The notes under the pieces are model-generated. The model searched no databases. It was not told the DNA's origin and saw nothing but the letters and a program-made list of their open reading frames with translations. From positions 1,129,001 to 1,193,000 of the forward strand of contig JADJXY010000002.1 of NCBI GenBank assembly GCA_016720065.1: 64,000 nt of DNA, given 5' to 3'. This document shows, one piece after another, positions 16,180 to 25,093 of this stretch (positions are counted from its first letter, which is position 1; each line of letters opens with the position of its first letter). The stretch comes from Betaproteobacteria bacterium (GTDB taxonomy: Bacteria > Pseudomonadota > Gammaproteobacteria > Burkholderiales > Rhodocyclaceae). Both the position numbers and the translations under genes were made by a program.

Positions 16180-18588
16180 ATGTCCACCCCAGAATCGCTT
16201 CCGGAATCCGTCGATCTCCCGCTCCTGCCCCTGCGGGACGTGGTGGTCTTCCCCCACATGGTCATCCCCCTCTTCGTCGGCCGCCCCAAGTCCATCAAGG
16301 CCCTCGAAGTGGCCATGGAGTCCGGCCGCAGCATTCTGCTGGTGGCCCAGAAATCTGCCGCCAAGGACGAGCCCGACGCTGAAGACCTGTATCGCATCGG
16401 TTGCATGGCGAACATTCTGCAGATGCTCAAGCTGCCGGACGGGACGGTCAAGGTTCTGGTCGAGGGCACCCAGCGCGCCCAGGTGGAAGCCATCGATCCC
16501 CAGCCCACCCTTTTCATGGCCACCGCCACCGCCCTCGCCCCGGCCGGGGTCGAGGATCACGAAATCGAGGCCATGCGCCGTGCGGTGATCGCCCAGTTCG
16601 ATCAATTCGTCAAACTCAACAAGAAGATTCCTCCGGAAGTCCTCTCGTCCATCTCGGGCATCGAGGACGCCGGCCGCCTGGCCGACACCATCGCCGCCCA
16701 CCTGCCCCTCAAGCTGGAGCAAAAGCAGGAAATTCTGGAGATGGGCAATGTGCGCGAGCGGATCGACCGCCTCTTGTCGCAACTCGAGACCGAGATCGAC
16801 ATCCTCCAGGTCGAAAAGCGTATCCGTGGCCGCGTCAAGCGTCAGATGGAAAAGAGCCAGCGCGAGTACTACCTCAACGAGCAGGTCAAGGCGATCCAGA
16901 AGGAGTTGGGCGAGGGTGAGGAAGGGGCCGACCTCGATGAACTGGACAAGAAGATCAAGGCCGCCGGCATGAGCAAGGAGGGTCTTGCCAAGGCCCAGGG
17001 CGAACTGAAGAAGCTCCGCCTCATGTCGCCCATGTCGGCCGAAGCCACGGTCGTGCGCAATTACATCGAAACCCTCATCGGGCTGCCGTGGCGCAAGAAG
17101 ACCCGCGTCAGCAAGGAACTGCGCGAAGCCGAAAAGGTTCTCGACACCGACCACTACGGCTTGGAAAAGGTCAAGGAACGCATCGTCGAATACCTTGCCG
17201 TGCAGCAGCGTGTCGAGAAGGTCAAGGCTCCCATCCTGTGCCTCGTGGGGCCTCCGGGCGTGGGCAAGACCTCCCTCGGCCAGTCCATCGCCAAGGCAAC
17301 CAACCGCAAATTCGTGCGCATGGCCCTGGGCGGCGTGCGCGACGAGGCCGAAATCCGCGGTCACCGCCGCACCTACATCGGATCGATGCCCGGCAAGATC
17401 CTGCAAAGCCTGAGCAAGGTCGGCGTACGCAATCCCCTCTTCCTCCTGGACGAAGTGGACAAGCTGGGGCAGGACTTCCGCGGCGACCCCTCCTCCGCCC
17501 TGCTGGAAGTGCTCGACCCGGAACAGAACCACACCTTCCAGGACCACTACGTCGAGGTCGATTTCGATCTCTCCGACGTCATGTTCGTGGCCACGGCCAA
17601 TACCCTCAACATCCCTGCGCCGCTCCTCGACCGCATGGAAGTGATCCGTCTTTCCGGCTATACGGAAGACGAAAAGGTCAATATCGCCCTGCGCTACCTG
17701 CTGCCCAAGCAGTTGAAGAACAATGGCGTCAAGAAGACCGAACTCACCGTCGCCGATTCGGCCCTGCGCGACATCGTGCGCTATTACACCCGGGAAGCCG
17801 GCGTGCGGGCGCTGGAGCGCGAAATCTCCAAAATCTGCCGCAAGGTCGTCAAGACCCTGCTGCTCAAGAAGCGCAGCAGCAAGATGGTGGTCAACGCCCG
17901 CAACCTGGACAAATTCCTCGGCGTGCGCCGCTACACCTTCGGCATGGCGGAAAAACAGAATCAGGTGGGACAGGTCACCGGTCTCGCCTGGACGGAAGTC
18001 GGCGGCGAACTGCTCACCATCGAATGCGTCGCCATCCCCGGCAAGGGCAACATCCTGCGCACCGGCTCCCTGGGCGACGTCATGAAGGAATCCGTCGAAG
18101 CTGCGCGCTCCGTCGTGCGAGCCCGCTCCCAGCGCCTCGGCATCACCGATGACATTTTTGAAAAGCGCGACATCCACATCCATGTCCCGGAAGGCGCCAC
18201 GCCCAAGGACGGCCCCTCGGCGGGCATCGCCATGACCACCGCCCTGGTATCCTCCTTCACCGGCATTCCCGTGCGCTGCGATGTGTGCATGACCGGAGAA
18301 ATCACTCTGCGGGGTGAGGTGCTGGCCATTGGCGGACTCAAGGAAAAACTTCTGGCCGCGGTCCGCGGTGGGCTCAAGACCGCCCTGATTCCTGAGGAAA
18401 ACGTCAAGGATCTGACCGAAATCCCGGACAACATCAAGAACCGCATCGAAATCGTCCCGGTCAAGTGGATCGATCAGGTACTGGAGCGCGCCCTGGAAAG
18501 GCTTCCCGCCGCCCTGCCGGATGCGATTTCCCCCGCAGTAGTCGCGGGTACCGAAACGGCGTCGGCTTCGACCGTCGTGACCCATTGA
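16180..18588 (+). CDS. lon: Lon ATP-dependent protease
   Basis: An 802-residue AAA+ serine protease that degrades misfolded and regulatory proteins. The N-terminal substrate-binding domain begins LPLLPLRDVVVFPHMVIPLF. A coiled-coil region (about residues 190-270) precedes the ATPase, with Walker A GPPGVGKTSLGQ near residue 357 and Walker B FLLDEVDKLG. The protease domain has the Ser-Lys dyad, Ser680 in DGPSAGIAM and Lys723 in GGLKEK. It is full length, in the family's usual place between clpX and hupB. Confidence 0.97.
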   Translation: MSTPESLPESVDLPLLPLRDVVVFPHMVIPLFVGRPKSIKALEVAMESGRSILLVAQKSAAKDEPDAEDLYRIGCMANILQMLKLPDGTVKVLVEGTQRAQVEAIDPQPTLFMATATALAPAGVEDHEIEAMRRAVIAQFDQFVKLNKKIPPEVLSSISGIEDAGRLADTIAAHLPLKLEQKQEILEMGNVRERIDRLLSQLETEIDILQVEKRIRGRVKRQMEKSQREYYLNEQVKAIQKELGEGEEGADLDELDKKIKAAGMSKEGLAKAQGELKKLRLMSPMSAEATVVRNYIETLIGLPWRKKTRVSKELREAEKVLDTDHYGLEKVKERIVEYLAVQQRVEKVKAPILCLVGPPGVGKTSLGQSIAKATNRKFVRMALGGVRDEAEIRGHRRTYIGSMPGKILQSLSKVGVRNPLFLLDEVDKLGQDFRGDPSSALLEVLDPEQNHTFQDHYVEVDFDLSDVMFVATANTLNIPAPLLDRMEVIRLSGYTEDEKVNIALRYLLPKQLKNNGVKKTELTVADSALRDIVRYYTREAGVRALEREISKICRKVVKTLLLKKRSSKMVVNARNLDKFLGVRRYTFGMAEKQNQVGQVTGLAWTEVGGELLTIECVAIPGKGNILRTGSLGDVMKESVEAARSVVRARSQRLGITDDIFEKRDIHIHVPEGATPKDGPSAGIAMTTALVSSFTGIPVRCDVCMTGEITLRGEVLAIGGLKEKLLAAVRGGLKTALIPEENVKDLTEIPDNIKNRIEIVPVKWIDQVLERALERLPAALPDAISPAVVAGTETASASTVVTH

Positions 18589-18669
18589 ATACCTTCTGAC
18601 CGGCCGGGAGGCTTGCGAATATCATCCAAATGCCCAGCGCCCGGAGAGGCGAAATCGGCGAAAAACCGC

Positions 18670-18699
18670 TTGACACAAGGATTTCAGGGAAGATATAAA
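18670..18699 (+). promoter_or_regulatory. Sigma-70 promoter of hupB
   Basis: A perfect TTGACA (18670-18675), an 18-base spacer and TATAAA (18694-18699), about 55 bases before the hupB start and outside lon. It indicates that hupB has its own strong promoter in addition to any read-through from lon. Confidence 0.85.
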
Positions 18700-18754
18700 C
18701 TTCGCGGTTAAGGTTTTTTTGCTTTTTCATCCACACCACTAAAGGGGACACTCC

Positions 18755-19027
18755 ATGAACAAATCCGAACTCATCGACCAGATCGCGACGGCCTCCGAGA
18801 TTTCCAAGGCCGCCGCCGGTCGCGCCCTCGATGCCGCCGTTGATGCCATCAAAGCCGAGCTCAAGAAGGGGGGCACGGTCACCCTGGTCGGTTTCGGCAC
18901 TTTCTCCACGAGCAAGCGCGCTGCCCGTACCGGCCGCAACCCGCGTACCGGCGCCACCCTCAAGATCAAGGCCGCCAAGGTGCCCAAGTTCAAGCCTGGC
19001 AAGGGCCTCAAGGACGCTGTAAACTGA
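18755..19027 (+). CDS. hupB: DNA-binding protein HU (beta type)
   Basis: A 90-residue nucleoid protein. MNKSELIDQIATASEISKAA begins the helical dimerisation body. The DNA-binding arm region contains GFGTFSTSKRAARTGRNPRTG, including the conserved RNPxTG turn. The C-terminus FKPGKGLKDAVN closes the fold. The Shine-Dalgarno sequence is AAAGGGG. It sits directly after lon and before tRNA-Val, as in many proteobacteria. Confidence 0.97.
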   Translation: MNKSELIDQIATASEISKAAAGRALDAAVDAIKAELKKGGTVTLVGFGTFSTSKRAARTGRNPRTGATLKIKAAKVPKFKPGKGLKDAVN

Positions 19028-19062
19028 GCGCCCTTCGCCCGGACGCCGCATCGTCCGGGCCT

Positions 19063-19138
19063 GGGTGCTTAGCTCAGTTGGTAGAGCGCTAGCCTTACAA
19101 GCTGGATGTCGGGGGTTCGAGCCCCTCAGCACCCACCA
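19063..19138 (+). tRNA. tRNA-Val (TAC anticodon)
   Basis: A 76-base cloverleaf with encoded CCA. The acceptor stem GGGTGCT pairs with AGCACCC, the D-arm has AGCTCAGTTGGTAGAGC, and the anticodon loop CTTACAA gives TAC. The T-arm has GGTTCGAGCCCC. It lies 35 bases after hupB and is followed closely by a terminator. Confidence 0.97.
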
Positions 19139-19143
19139 TTCCG

Positions 19144-19174
19144 GGGGTTTGCGTGCAAGCGCAGACCCCTTTTT
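19144..19174 (+). terminator. Rho-independent terminator after tRNA-Val
   Basis: A 10-bp stem GGGGTTTGCG/CGCAGACCCC (one G-T pair), a 6-base loop and five Ts. It begins six bases after the tRNA and ends the hupB-tRNA-Val transcript ahead of the thioredoxin-like gene. Confidence 0.85.
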
Positions 19175-19197
19175 CATTCCCTCACGGCGCAGCCACC

Positions 19198-20049
<852 letters not shown>

Positions 20050-20115
20050 GGTCGGCCAGGCTGGCGCCGCACCGCCGGGGCATCTGCTGGCCGGATGGTC
20101 CCGGGCGGACTCGAC

Positions 20116-21462
20116 TCAGCGCTCGCGCCAGGCCATGTTGAAGGAATCGACGAGGGGATCGAGCAGATACCCCATGAAGGTCCGCTCACCGGTAACGATG
20201 AACAAATCTGCCTGCATCCCGGGTTGGACTCTCTGGTCGCCAAGTCGCGCAAGCTCAGATTCGGGCACGGTAGCCTTGACGACGAAGTAGCTCAAGTCTG
20301 ATTTGGGATCCACCGTTGCGTCCGCGGAGACGTAAGTCAGTGCTCCAGAAAGCTCGGGCGTGGTGCGCGAATTGAAAGCATGAATTTTCACGCCGACTTG
20401 CTGCCCCACGGCGATGCGGTCGATATCGGCGGGCAACACTTTGCCCTCGAGAACCAACTGGTCGGCACTCGGAACGACCTCCATCACCACTTCACCCGGG
20501 CCGATGACGCCCCCGGAGGTATGGACCTTTAGTTCCGTCACAGTGCCATCCACCGGCGAGCGAATCTCGGTTTGCTCCAGGGTGTAGCGGGTCGCACTCA
20601 CCCGCTCGATGAGTTCGAAGTTTTCCGCCTGCACTTTTTTGAACTCGGCCACCACCTCCTCGTGGAAAGCCTTCTTGACCTGAAACTTCTTCAATTCCTT
20701 TTCGCTGATCTGGGTTCTGGCGGAGGCAATCTTGGATGCCAATTCACTGTGCTCGCCCTGGAGTACGGCAATCTCCCGCTCGACCGCGCGGATTTTTGGC
20801 TTCTCCATCATGCCTTTGCCGGCAAGTTCGGCCATGGCTGCCAAATCGTGCCGCAGACTGGCGAGCTGCTCGTCCTTGGCGCGCTGCTGGGAGGACAGGC
20901 CCGAGATCTCGCTCCCCAGCGCGGCAATCTGGCGATCGAGAATACTCAACTCTCCCAGCCGCGAAGTTCTGCGCGCCTCAAACTGGGACTGCTGGGAGCG
21001 CAGGATTTCGGCGACCTGAGCATCATCCTTTCGCGCAAGCAACTCGGGTGGAAAGACAATGGCGGACCGCTCATCCCTCTCCGCCTCCAGGCGCGCGGCG
21101 GTCGCCAGCGCAACATCCCTGCCCCCCCGCACGACTCCGAAGGCTGCGCCGGCCTTGGTTTCGTCGAGCCGGATGAGCACGTCGCCAGCCTTGACCTGAG
21201 TCCCATCCTTGACTCGGATGTCCTTGACCACCCCGCCTTCGGGATGCTGAATCTTCTTGCGGCTGCTATCGACCTTGACGACGCCCTGCGCGATCACCGC
21301 CGAAGACAGCGGCGCCAGCAGGGACCAGATGAAGAAAATCCCAAAACTGACGGCAAGAATGAGATTCCCCAAGCGGACCCAGCGCGTCTCGTCGGCCTTG
21401 GCTGCCGCCTCGCCAACGATCAAGGACTGCTCTTCGAGACGAAGCCCCGATACCTCAGCCAT
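20116..21462 (-). CDS. Type I secretion periplasmic adaptor (HlyD/PrtE family)
   Basis: A 448-residue membrane-fusion protein that bridges an inner-membrane ABC exporter and an outer-membrane TolC-like channel. A short cytoplasmic N-terminus is followed by one membrane segment (about residues 30-52, GNLILAVSFGIFFIWSLLAP). The lipoyl/beta-barrel part has HPEGGVVKDIRVKDGTQV, and a long coiled-coil hairpin covers about residues 130-280. The C-terminal DVVPS-like barrel follows. The start overlaps the ABC transporter stop by 8 bases, so the two are cotranscribed. No outer-membrane factor gene lies nearby. The likely cargo is the giant protein encoded upstream on the same strand. Confidence 0.93.
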   Translation of the reverse strand: MAEVSGLRLEEQSLIVGEAAAKADETRWVRLGNLILAVSFGIFFIWSLLAPLSSAVIAQGVVKVDSSRKKIQHPEGGVVKDIRVKDGTQVKAGDVLIRLDETKAGAAFGVVRGGRDVALATAARLEAERDERSAIVFPPELLARKDDAQVAEILRSQQSQFEARRTSRLGELSILDRQIAALGSEISGLSSQQRAKDEQLASLRHDLAAMAELAGKGMMEKPKIRAVEREIAVLQGEHSELASKIASARTQISEKELKKFQVKKAFHEEVVAEFKKVQAENFELIERVSATRYTLEQTEIRSPVDGTVTELKVHTSGGVIGPGEVVMEVVPSADQLVLEGKVLPADIDRIAVGQQVGVKIHAFNSRTTPELSGALTYVSADATVDPKSDLSYFVVKATVPESELARLGDQRVQPGMQADLFIVTGERTFMGYLLDPLVDSFNMAWRER

Positions 21463-23182
21463 GCAGACCTCCGGATGATTCCGCGTTTCCGCCCTCAGGT
21501 CTGGTCACGACGCGACGGGTGATGACCGGCATGATTTCCGAGGTGGCGCCAAAATTGGCTATCTGGCCACTCATCAATACCAGGAGGTTGTCGGTTCCCC
21601 CCAGAAGCGCAGGCCTGTGCGCAATGACCAGGACCGTCGAGCCAAGTTGGCGCAACTGGTCCATCGCCTGACGCACTGCGGCTTCTCCTTCCGCATCCAG
21701 ATTGGAGGTCGGCTCATCGAGGACCACCAGGGAAGGACGTCCGTAGAAGGCTCTCGCCAAGCCGATCCGTTGTCGCTGTCCGCCGGAAAGATTCGCCCCG
21801 CCAGGCCCAATCTGGGAATCGTAGCCCTGCGGTAGATCGAGAATGGTCTGATGGGCCCCCGCGAGTTGGGCCGCCTCGACCACCTGGCGTGAGTCGACTT
21901 CCCCGAAACGGGCGATGTTCTGGGCCACGGTTCCAGGGAAAAGCTCGATATCCTGGGGTAGGAACCCGACATGGGGCCCCACTTCCTCGCGCCGCCAGTC
22001 GGCGAACAAAACGCCATCGAGGCGCACCGCACCCGCCTGCGCGCGCCAAATCCCGACCGCAAGCCGGGCAAGGGTAGACTTTCCCGCCCCGCTCGGGCCG
22101 GTAATGCCGAGGCAGGTTCCGGCGTCGAGGGCAAAGTTCAGGTTGCGTACGGTGGCCCGGCCGCTCTCCGGTGGACCGGCGGTGACGGCGTCGAAGCGCA
22201 GAGCCCCCTTGGGCGTCGGAAGCGGCATGGGCGCCACGCCCGCGACATCGTTGCCAAACTGCTTGTACAGCCGCTGATAGGCCTCCCGGGCCATCAAGAA
22301 ACTCTTCCAACCCCCAATCGAGGCCTCTACCGGGGCAAGCCCCCGCCCCATGATGATCGACGACGCAATCATCACACCGCCGGTGGCGTCCTGGCGTATG
22401 ACCAGCCATGCGCCTACGCCGAGGATGGCGATTTGTAGAAATATCCGGACGGCCTTGGCAATGGCCGCCACGTTGCCCCCTCGGTCGCTGGCCTGCCCCT
22501 GGAGCCCAATACCGAGATCGTGGTGTTTCTGCCATACCCCCTTCAATCCACCGAGCATTCCCATCGCGGCCACGGCCTCCGCATTGCGCGCCGAAACCTC
22601 TGCAAACTGGGTCGCTCCGGACATGTGCTTGCCGGCCTCGGCCAGGGGAGCCTTGGTGTAACGTTCGTTCCACACCCCGAGCGCCAGCAGAATCATCCCG
22701 CCCAGCAGGGCGACATGCCCGAGCCAGGGATGCAGGACGTATACCAGGGCGATGAAGATGGGGGACCAAGGAGCGTCGAGCAGGCTCAGCGCATGGGGAC
22801 CGGTCAGGAACCCGCGCAGATTGTCGAGATCACGCAACATCTGCCCGCTCCGCCCGCCCAGCAAAGTTGCGGAAAACACCTTGGTGGAGAGTTGGGCGTC
22901 AAAGCGGGCGCCCATGCGCACCAGCAACCTGGAACGCACGATTTCCAGCAGGGCCAGGACCGCCATACATCCCGCCGCCAGCAGAGAAAGGTAAAACAGC
23001 GTATGACCACTGCGGGATGCCAGCACTCGGTCGTACACCTGGAGCATGTAGATCGACGACACAAGCATCAGCAGATTGATGAAAAAGCTGAAGAAAGCGA
23101 CTCGACCCAGGGTGACCCGCGCGATGTCCATGGCCGCCGCCAGACTGGACCCGGGCCTGGGTTTTTCGAATCCGAATGTCAT
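21455..23182 (-). CDS. Type I secretion ABC transporter permease/ATPase (PrtD/HasD family)
   Basis: A 575-residue half-transporter fusing a six-helix membrane domain (residues 25-300) to an ATPase domain. The nucleotide-binding motifs are intact: Walker A GPSGAGKSTLAR, signature LSGGQRQRIGLARA, Walker B LVVLDEPTSNLD and the switch His in VIAHRP. It lacks the N-terminal C39-like domain of HlyB/LapB exporters. It therefore resembles PrtD/AprD exporters rather than the LapB type that usually serves giant adhesins. It is operonic with the adaptor downstream. A strong terminator separates it from the PEP-CTERM gene, so it may have its own promoter. Confidence 0.93.
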   Translation of the reverse strand: MTFGFEKPRPGSSLAAAMDIARVTLGRVAFFSFFINLLMLVSSIYMLQVYDRVLASRSGHTLFYLSLLAAGCMAVLALLEIVRSRLLVRMGARFDAQLSTKVFSATLLGGRSGQMLRDLDNLRGFLTGPHALSLLDAPWSPIFIALVYVLHPWLGHVALLGGMILLALGVWNERYTKAPLAEAGKHMSGATQFAEVSARNAEAVAAMGMLGGLKGVWQKHHDLGIGLQGQASDRGGNVAAIAKAVRIFLQIAILGVGAWLVIRQDATGGVMIASSIIMGRGLAPVEASIGGWKSFLMAREAYQRLYKQFGNDVAGVAPMPLPTPKGALRFDAVTAGPPESGRATVRNLNFALDAGTCLGITGPSGAGKSTLARLAVGIWRAQAGAVRLDGVLFADWRREEVGPHVGFLPQDIELFPGTVAQNIARFGEVDSRQVVEAAQLAGAHQTILDLPQGYDSQIGPGGANLSGGQRQRIGLARAFYGRPSLVVLDEPTSNLDAEGEAAVRQAMDQLRQLGSTVLVIAHRPALLGGTDNLLVLMSGQIANFGATSEIMPVITRRVVTRPEGGNAESSGGLHG

Positions 23183-23199
23183 TCACGCTCCTTCAAGGC

Positions 23200-23224
23200 A
23201 AAAAAGCCGGCAGCGCCGGCTTTT
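23200..23224 (-). terminator. Rho-independent terminator of the PEP-CTERM gene
   Basis: On the minus strand, AAAAGCCGGC and GCCGGCTTTTTT form a stem around a 3-base loop, followed by six Ts, 20 bases after the PEP-CTERM stop. The symmetry would also allow some termination on the plus strand. Confidence 0.9.
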
Positions 23225-23243
23225 GAACTCACCCACCCGGACT

Positions 23244-23795
23244 TCAGCGGATCCTCTTGCGGGCTATCGCGCCCGCCACGAGAGCCAGCCCCAGCAAACC
23301 CAGGACTCCCGGCTCGGGAACCGGCTGGCCAGCGCGGGTCCCTTCCAGTCTGAACGCCGTCAGGCCAGCGGTCGCCCCCCCGACGGCATCCTGCCAAGCC
23401 CATTGCACATCGAAGCTATCATTGACGATTTCCAGCGTGGTATCGCTGCCCGTGAGCACCACGTCCGTGATATCGAGCGTGTAGCGATAGAGTTCCTGCG
23501 CATTGCCGACGTCCGTGGAACTCAGGACTCCCGTGAGGATGTTCCCGCCCAAGGCAACCGTGAAGGCATTCCCGCCAGCCGGCGCATCGAAATGGAAACC
23601 CCACCAGGTGATCGAATCGAGTGTCGCGCCCGCCAGGGAGCCGAAGCTCTGGCTATAGGAGCCCGTCGAAGCATCAGCCTGCACCCCGCCCAAGGAGGCA
23701 GAAGGCGCGCGCTCGAACAGCACGGCCGCCTGGGACAAGCCGCTGAGGGCAAGCAAGCCGACGGCGCACAGGATTTTTTTGACATTGACCGACAT
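23244..23795 (-). CDS. PEP-CTERM sorting domain protein
   Basis: A 183-residue exported protein. An N-terminal signal peptide (MSVNVKKILCAVGLLALSG, cleavage probably after SQA) is followed by a beta-rich domain of about 125 residues. The C-terminus holds the PEP-CTERM sorting signal: VPEP, the hydrophobic helix GVLGLLGLALVAGAIA, then ARKR. This tag is processed by exosortase (EpsH) and links proteins to exopolysaccharide-producing biofilm systems; no exosortase gene is in the window. It lies between the giant T1SS-type substrate and the exporter, all on the same strand. A GGAG ribosome-binding site and a sigma-54-like promoter precede it. Confidence 0.9.
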   Translation of the reverse strand: MSVNVKKILCAVGLLALSGLSQAAVLFERAPSASLGGVQADASTGSYSQSFGSLAGATLDSITWWGFHFDAPAGGNAFTVALGGNILTGVLSSTDVGNAQELYRYTLDITDVVLTGSDTTLEIVNDSFDVQWAWQDAVGGATAGLTAFRLEGTRAGQPVPEPGVLGLLGLALVAGAIARKRIR

Positions 23796-23832
23796 GACCG
23801 CTCCAGAGTTTTTTGGTATCGGCTTCCTTAAA

Positions 23833-23847
23833 GCAAAACCGATACCA
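23833..23847 (-). promoter_or_regulatory. Candidate sigma-54 promoter of the PEP-CTERM gene
   Basis: Minus strand TGGTATCGGTTTTGC matches the -24/-12 layout (TGG, 9 bases, TTGC) with exact spacing, although the CACG positions differ. The predicted start of transcription is near 23821, 26 bases before the ATG. The box overlaps an 8-bp inverted repeat, GGTATCGG (23815-23822) and CCGATACC (23839-23846). PEP-CTERM genes are often under sigma-54 and PrsK/PrsR-type control. Confidence 0.55.
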
Positions 23848-23916
23848 GGAAAAACACTTCATTGCATTCATCGACTTAGCTCAATGCATGGCAGGCGACC
23901 GTAAAGAATTCCGACA

Positions 23917-23943
23917 CCCTGGGGGCAAACATCGCCCCCAGGG
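23917..23943 (-). terminator. Strong hairpin after the giant gene
   Basis: A perfect 10-bp stem CCCTGGGGGC/GCCCCCAGGG with a 7-base loop, four bases past the giant gene's stop. No T-tract follows, so it may act as a 3' end stabiliser or a Rho-assisted terminator. Confidence 0.55.
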
Positions 23944-23947
23944 ATGG

Positions 23948-25093
23948 TCAAATGAGATTCTGATCCTGCTGCGGAACCCCCACGGCGACGAAATTGAATT
24001 CGATGGAATCGACGAGGAAATCGGAGCCATGCCGGCCTCCGACTGCATCCGTCGTCGGCCCGGTCGCGAAGCTTCCATTGGCGTTGGCGTAGCCGCCGAA
24101 GACAAAATCACTTCCGTCATAGACCCCGGCGTTGAGCTCGACCGCGACGAAATGATCCTGTCCGGTCAGCGTGACCTGCTTGCTGCCAGCAGCGGAACTG
24201 GCGTGGAAGACCGCCTCCCCGACGACGGCGCCGTTTGCATCGAGAAGCCTCAGGCGTCCGGCTTCGGCAAAGAGGCTGCCATCGTCCTGGATGAAGAAGC
24301 GCGACAGATTGACCGTCACGGCGTCGGCTTCGCCATCCAGATTGAAGCGCAGGCCTTCGTTTCCGTCGATTTCCTGGCGCACTGAACTGGTCGCCAGGGA
24401 CTGGCCGCTGACCCCCAGGTCACCCGCGTAGATATCGCCCCCACTGAGCAGTTGGGGACTGAGACCACTGAATCTCACGGGCGTCCAGTCCTCCACGACG
24501 CTGGTGGAATTCGCCTTGTGAAGCACGGTCACGTCGGCGTGATTCCAGGCTGCCGCCCACTGACCCCCTGTTCCGGTCTGACGATCCGGAGCCTGTCCGA
24601 TACGCACGAGATAGGGATCGATCTCGACGTTGTGGCTGCCGGCGTTGGCGTGGCTTCCATCATCGTCGGTCAGCCCCACCTGAACGGCGTAGTGGCCCGT
24701 CGCACCGTAGACGTGATTCACATTCCCGCCTGCCAGAACCGTCTGCGTGTTGCCGTCGCCCCAGTCGATCTGATAGCTGATGACGGCATCCGTACCGGGA
24801 TCGGTGATCGCGCCGAGATTGAGCACGTAGTTCTGGCCCACCAGGCCCGAAGAAGCGCCCCCCACGGCGAGCGTCGGGGCCACGTTGTTCACCGTGACGC
24901 CCTGGGTCTGGTTGGTGCTGCCGCCGTCGCCGTCGTTGGCGGTGACGCTGATGGTGCGCGGGGTGGCGTTGGTCGCGCCGTCCTGGTCGTCGGCATAGAC
25001 GTGGCCGACGTTCCCGGACAGGGCCGCCAGTTGGGCCGCCGTCAGGGTCTGGACGGCACTGCCGTCGCCCCAGTCGATGTCGTAGCTCAGGGG
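23948..25093 (-). CDS. Giant protein fragment 7 (last PKD units and C-terminal domain)
   Basis: The 3' end of the giant gene. It completes the last B unit and has a final diverged C-type PKD unit (LAVGGASSGLVGQNYVLNLG). A non-repeated C-terminal region of about 210 residues follows. That region includes an RFSGLSPQLLSGGDIYAGD segment, a beta-rich domain with RFFIQDDGSLFAEAGRLRLL, and the end GSDFLVDSIEFNFVAVGV. The position and beta-strand-rich hydrophobic tail fit a type I secretion signal, but there is no diagnostic motif. The native stop is followed by a hairpin. Confidence 0.8.
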   Translation of the reverse strand, partial: PLSYDIDWGDGSAVQTLTAAQLAALSGNVGHVYADDQDGATNATPRTISVTANDGDGGSTNQTQGVTVNNVAPTLAVGGASSGLVGQNYVLNLGAITDPGTDAVISYQIDWGDGNTQTVLAGGNVNHVYGATGHYAVQVGLTDDDGSHANAGSHNVEIDPYLVRIGQAPDRQTGTGGQWAAAWNHADVTVLHKANSTSVVEDWTPVRFSGLSPQLLSGGDIYAGDLGVSGQSLATSSVRQEIDGNEGLRFNLDGEADAVTVNLSRFFIQDDGSLFAEAGRLRLLDANGAVVGEAVFHASSAAGSKQVTLTGQDHFVAVELNAGVYDGSDFVFGGYANANGSFATGPTTDAVGGRHGSDFLVDSIEFNFVAVGVPQQDQNLI

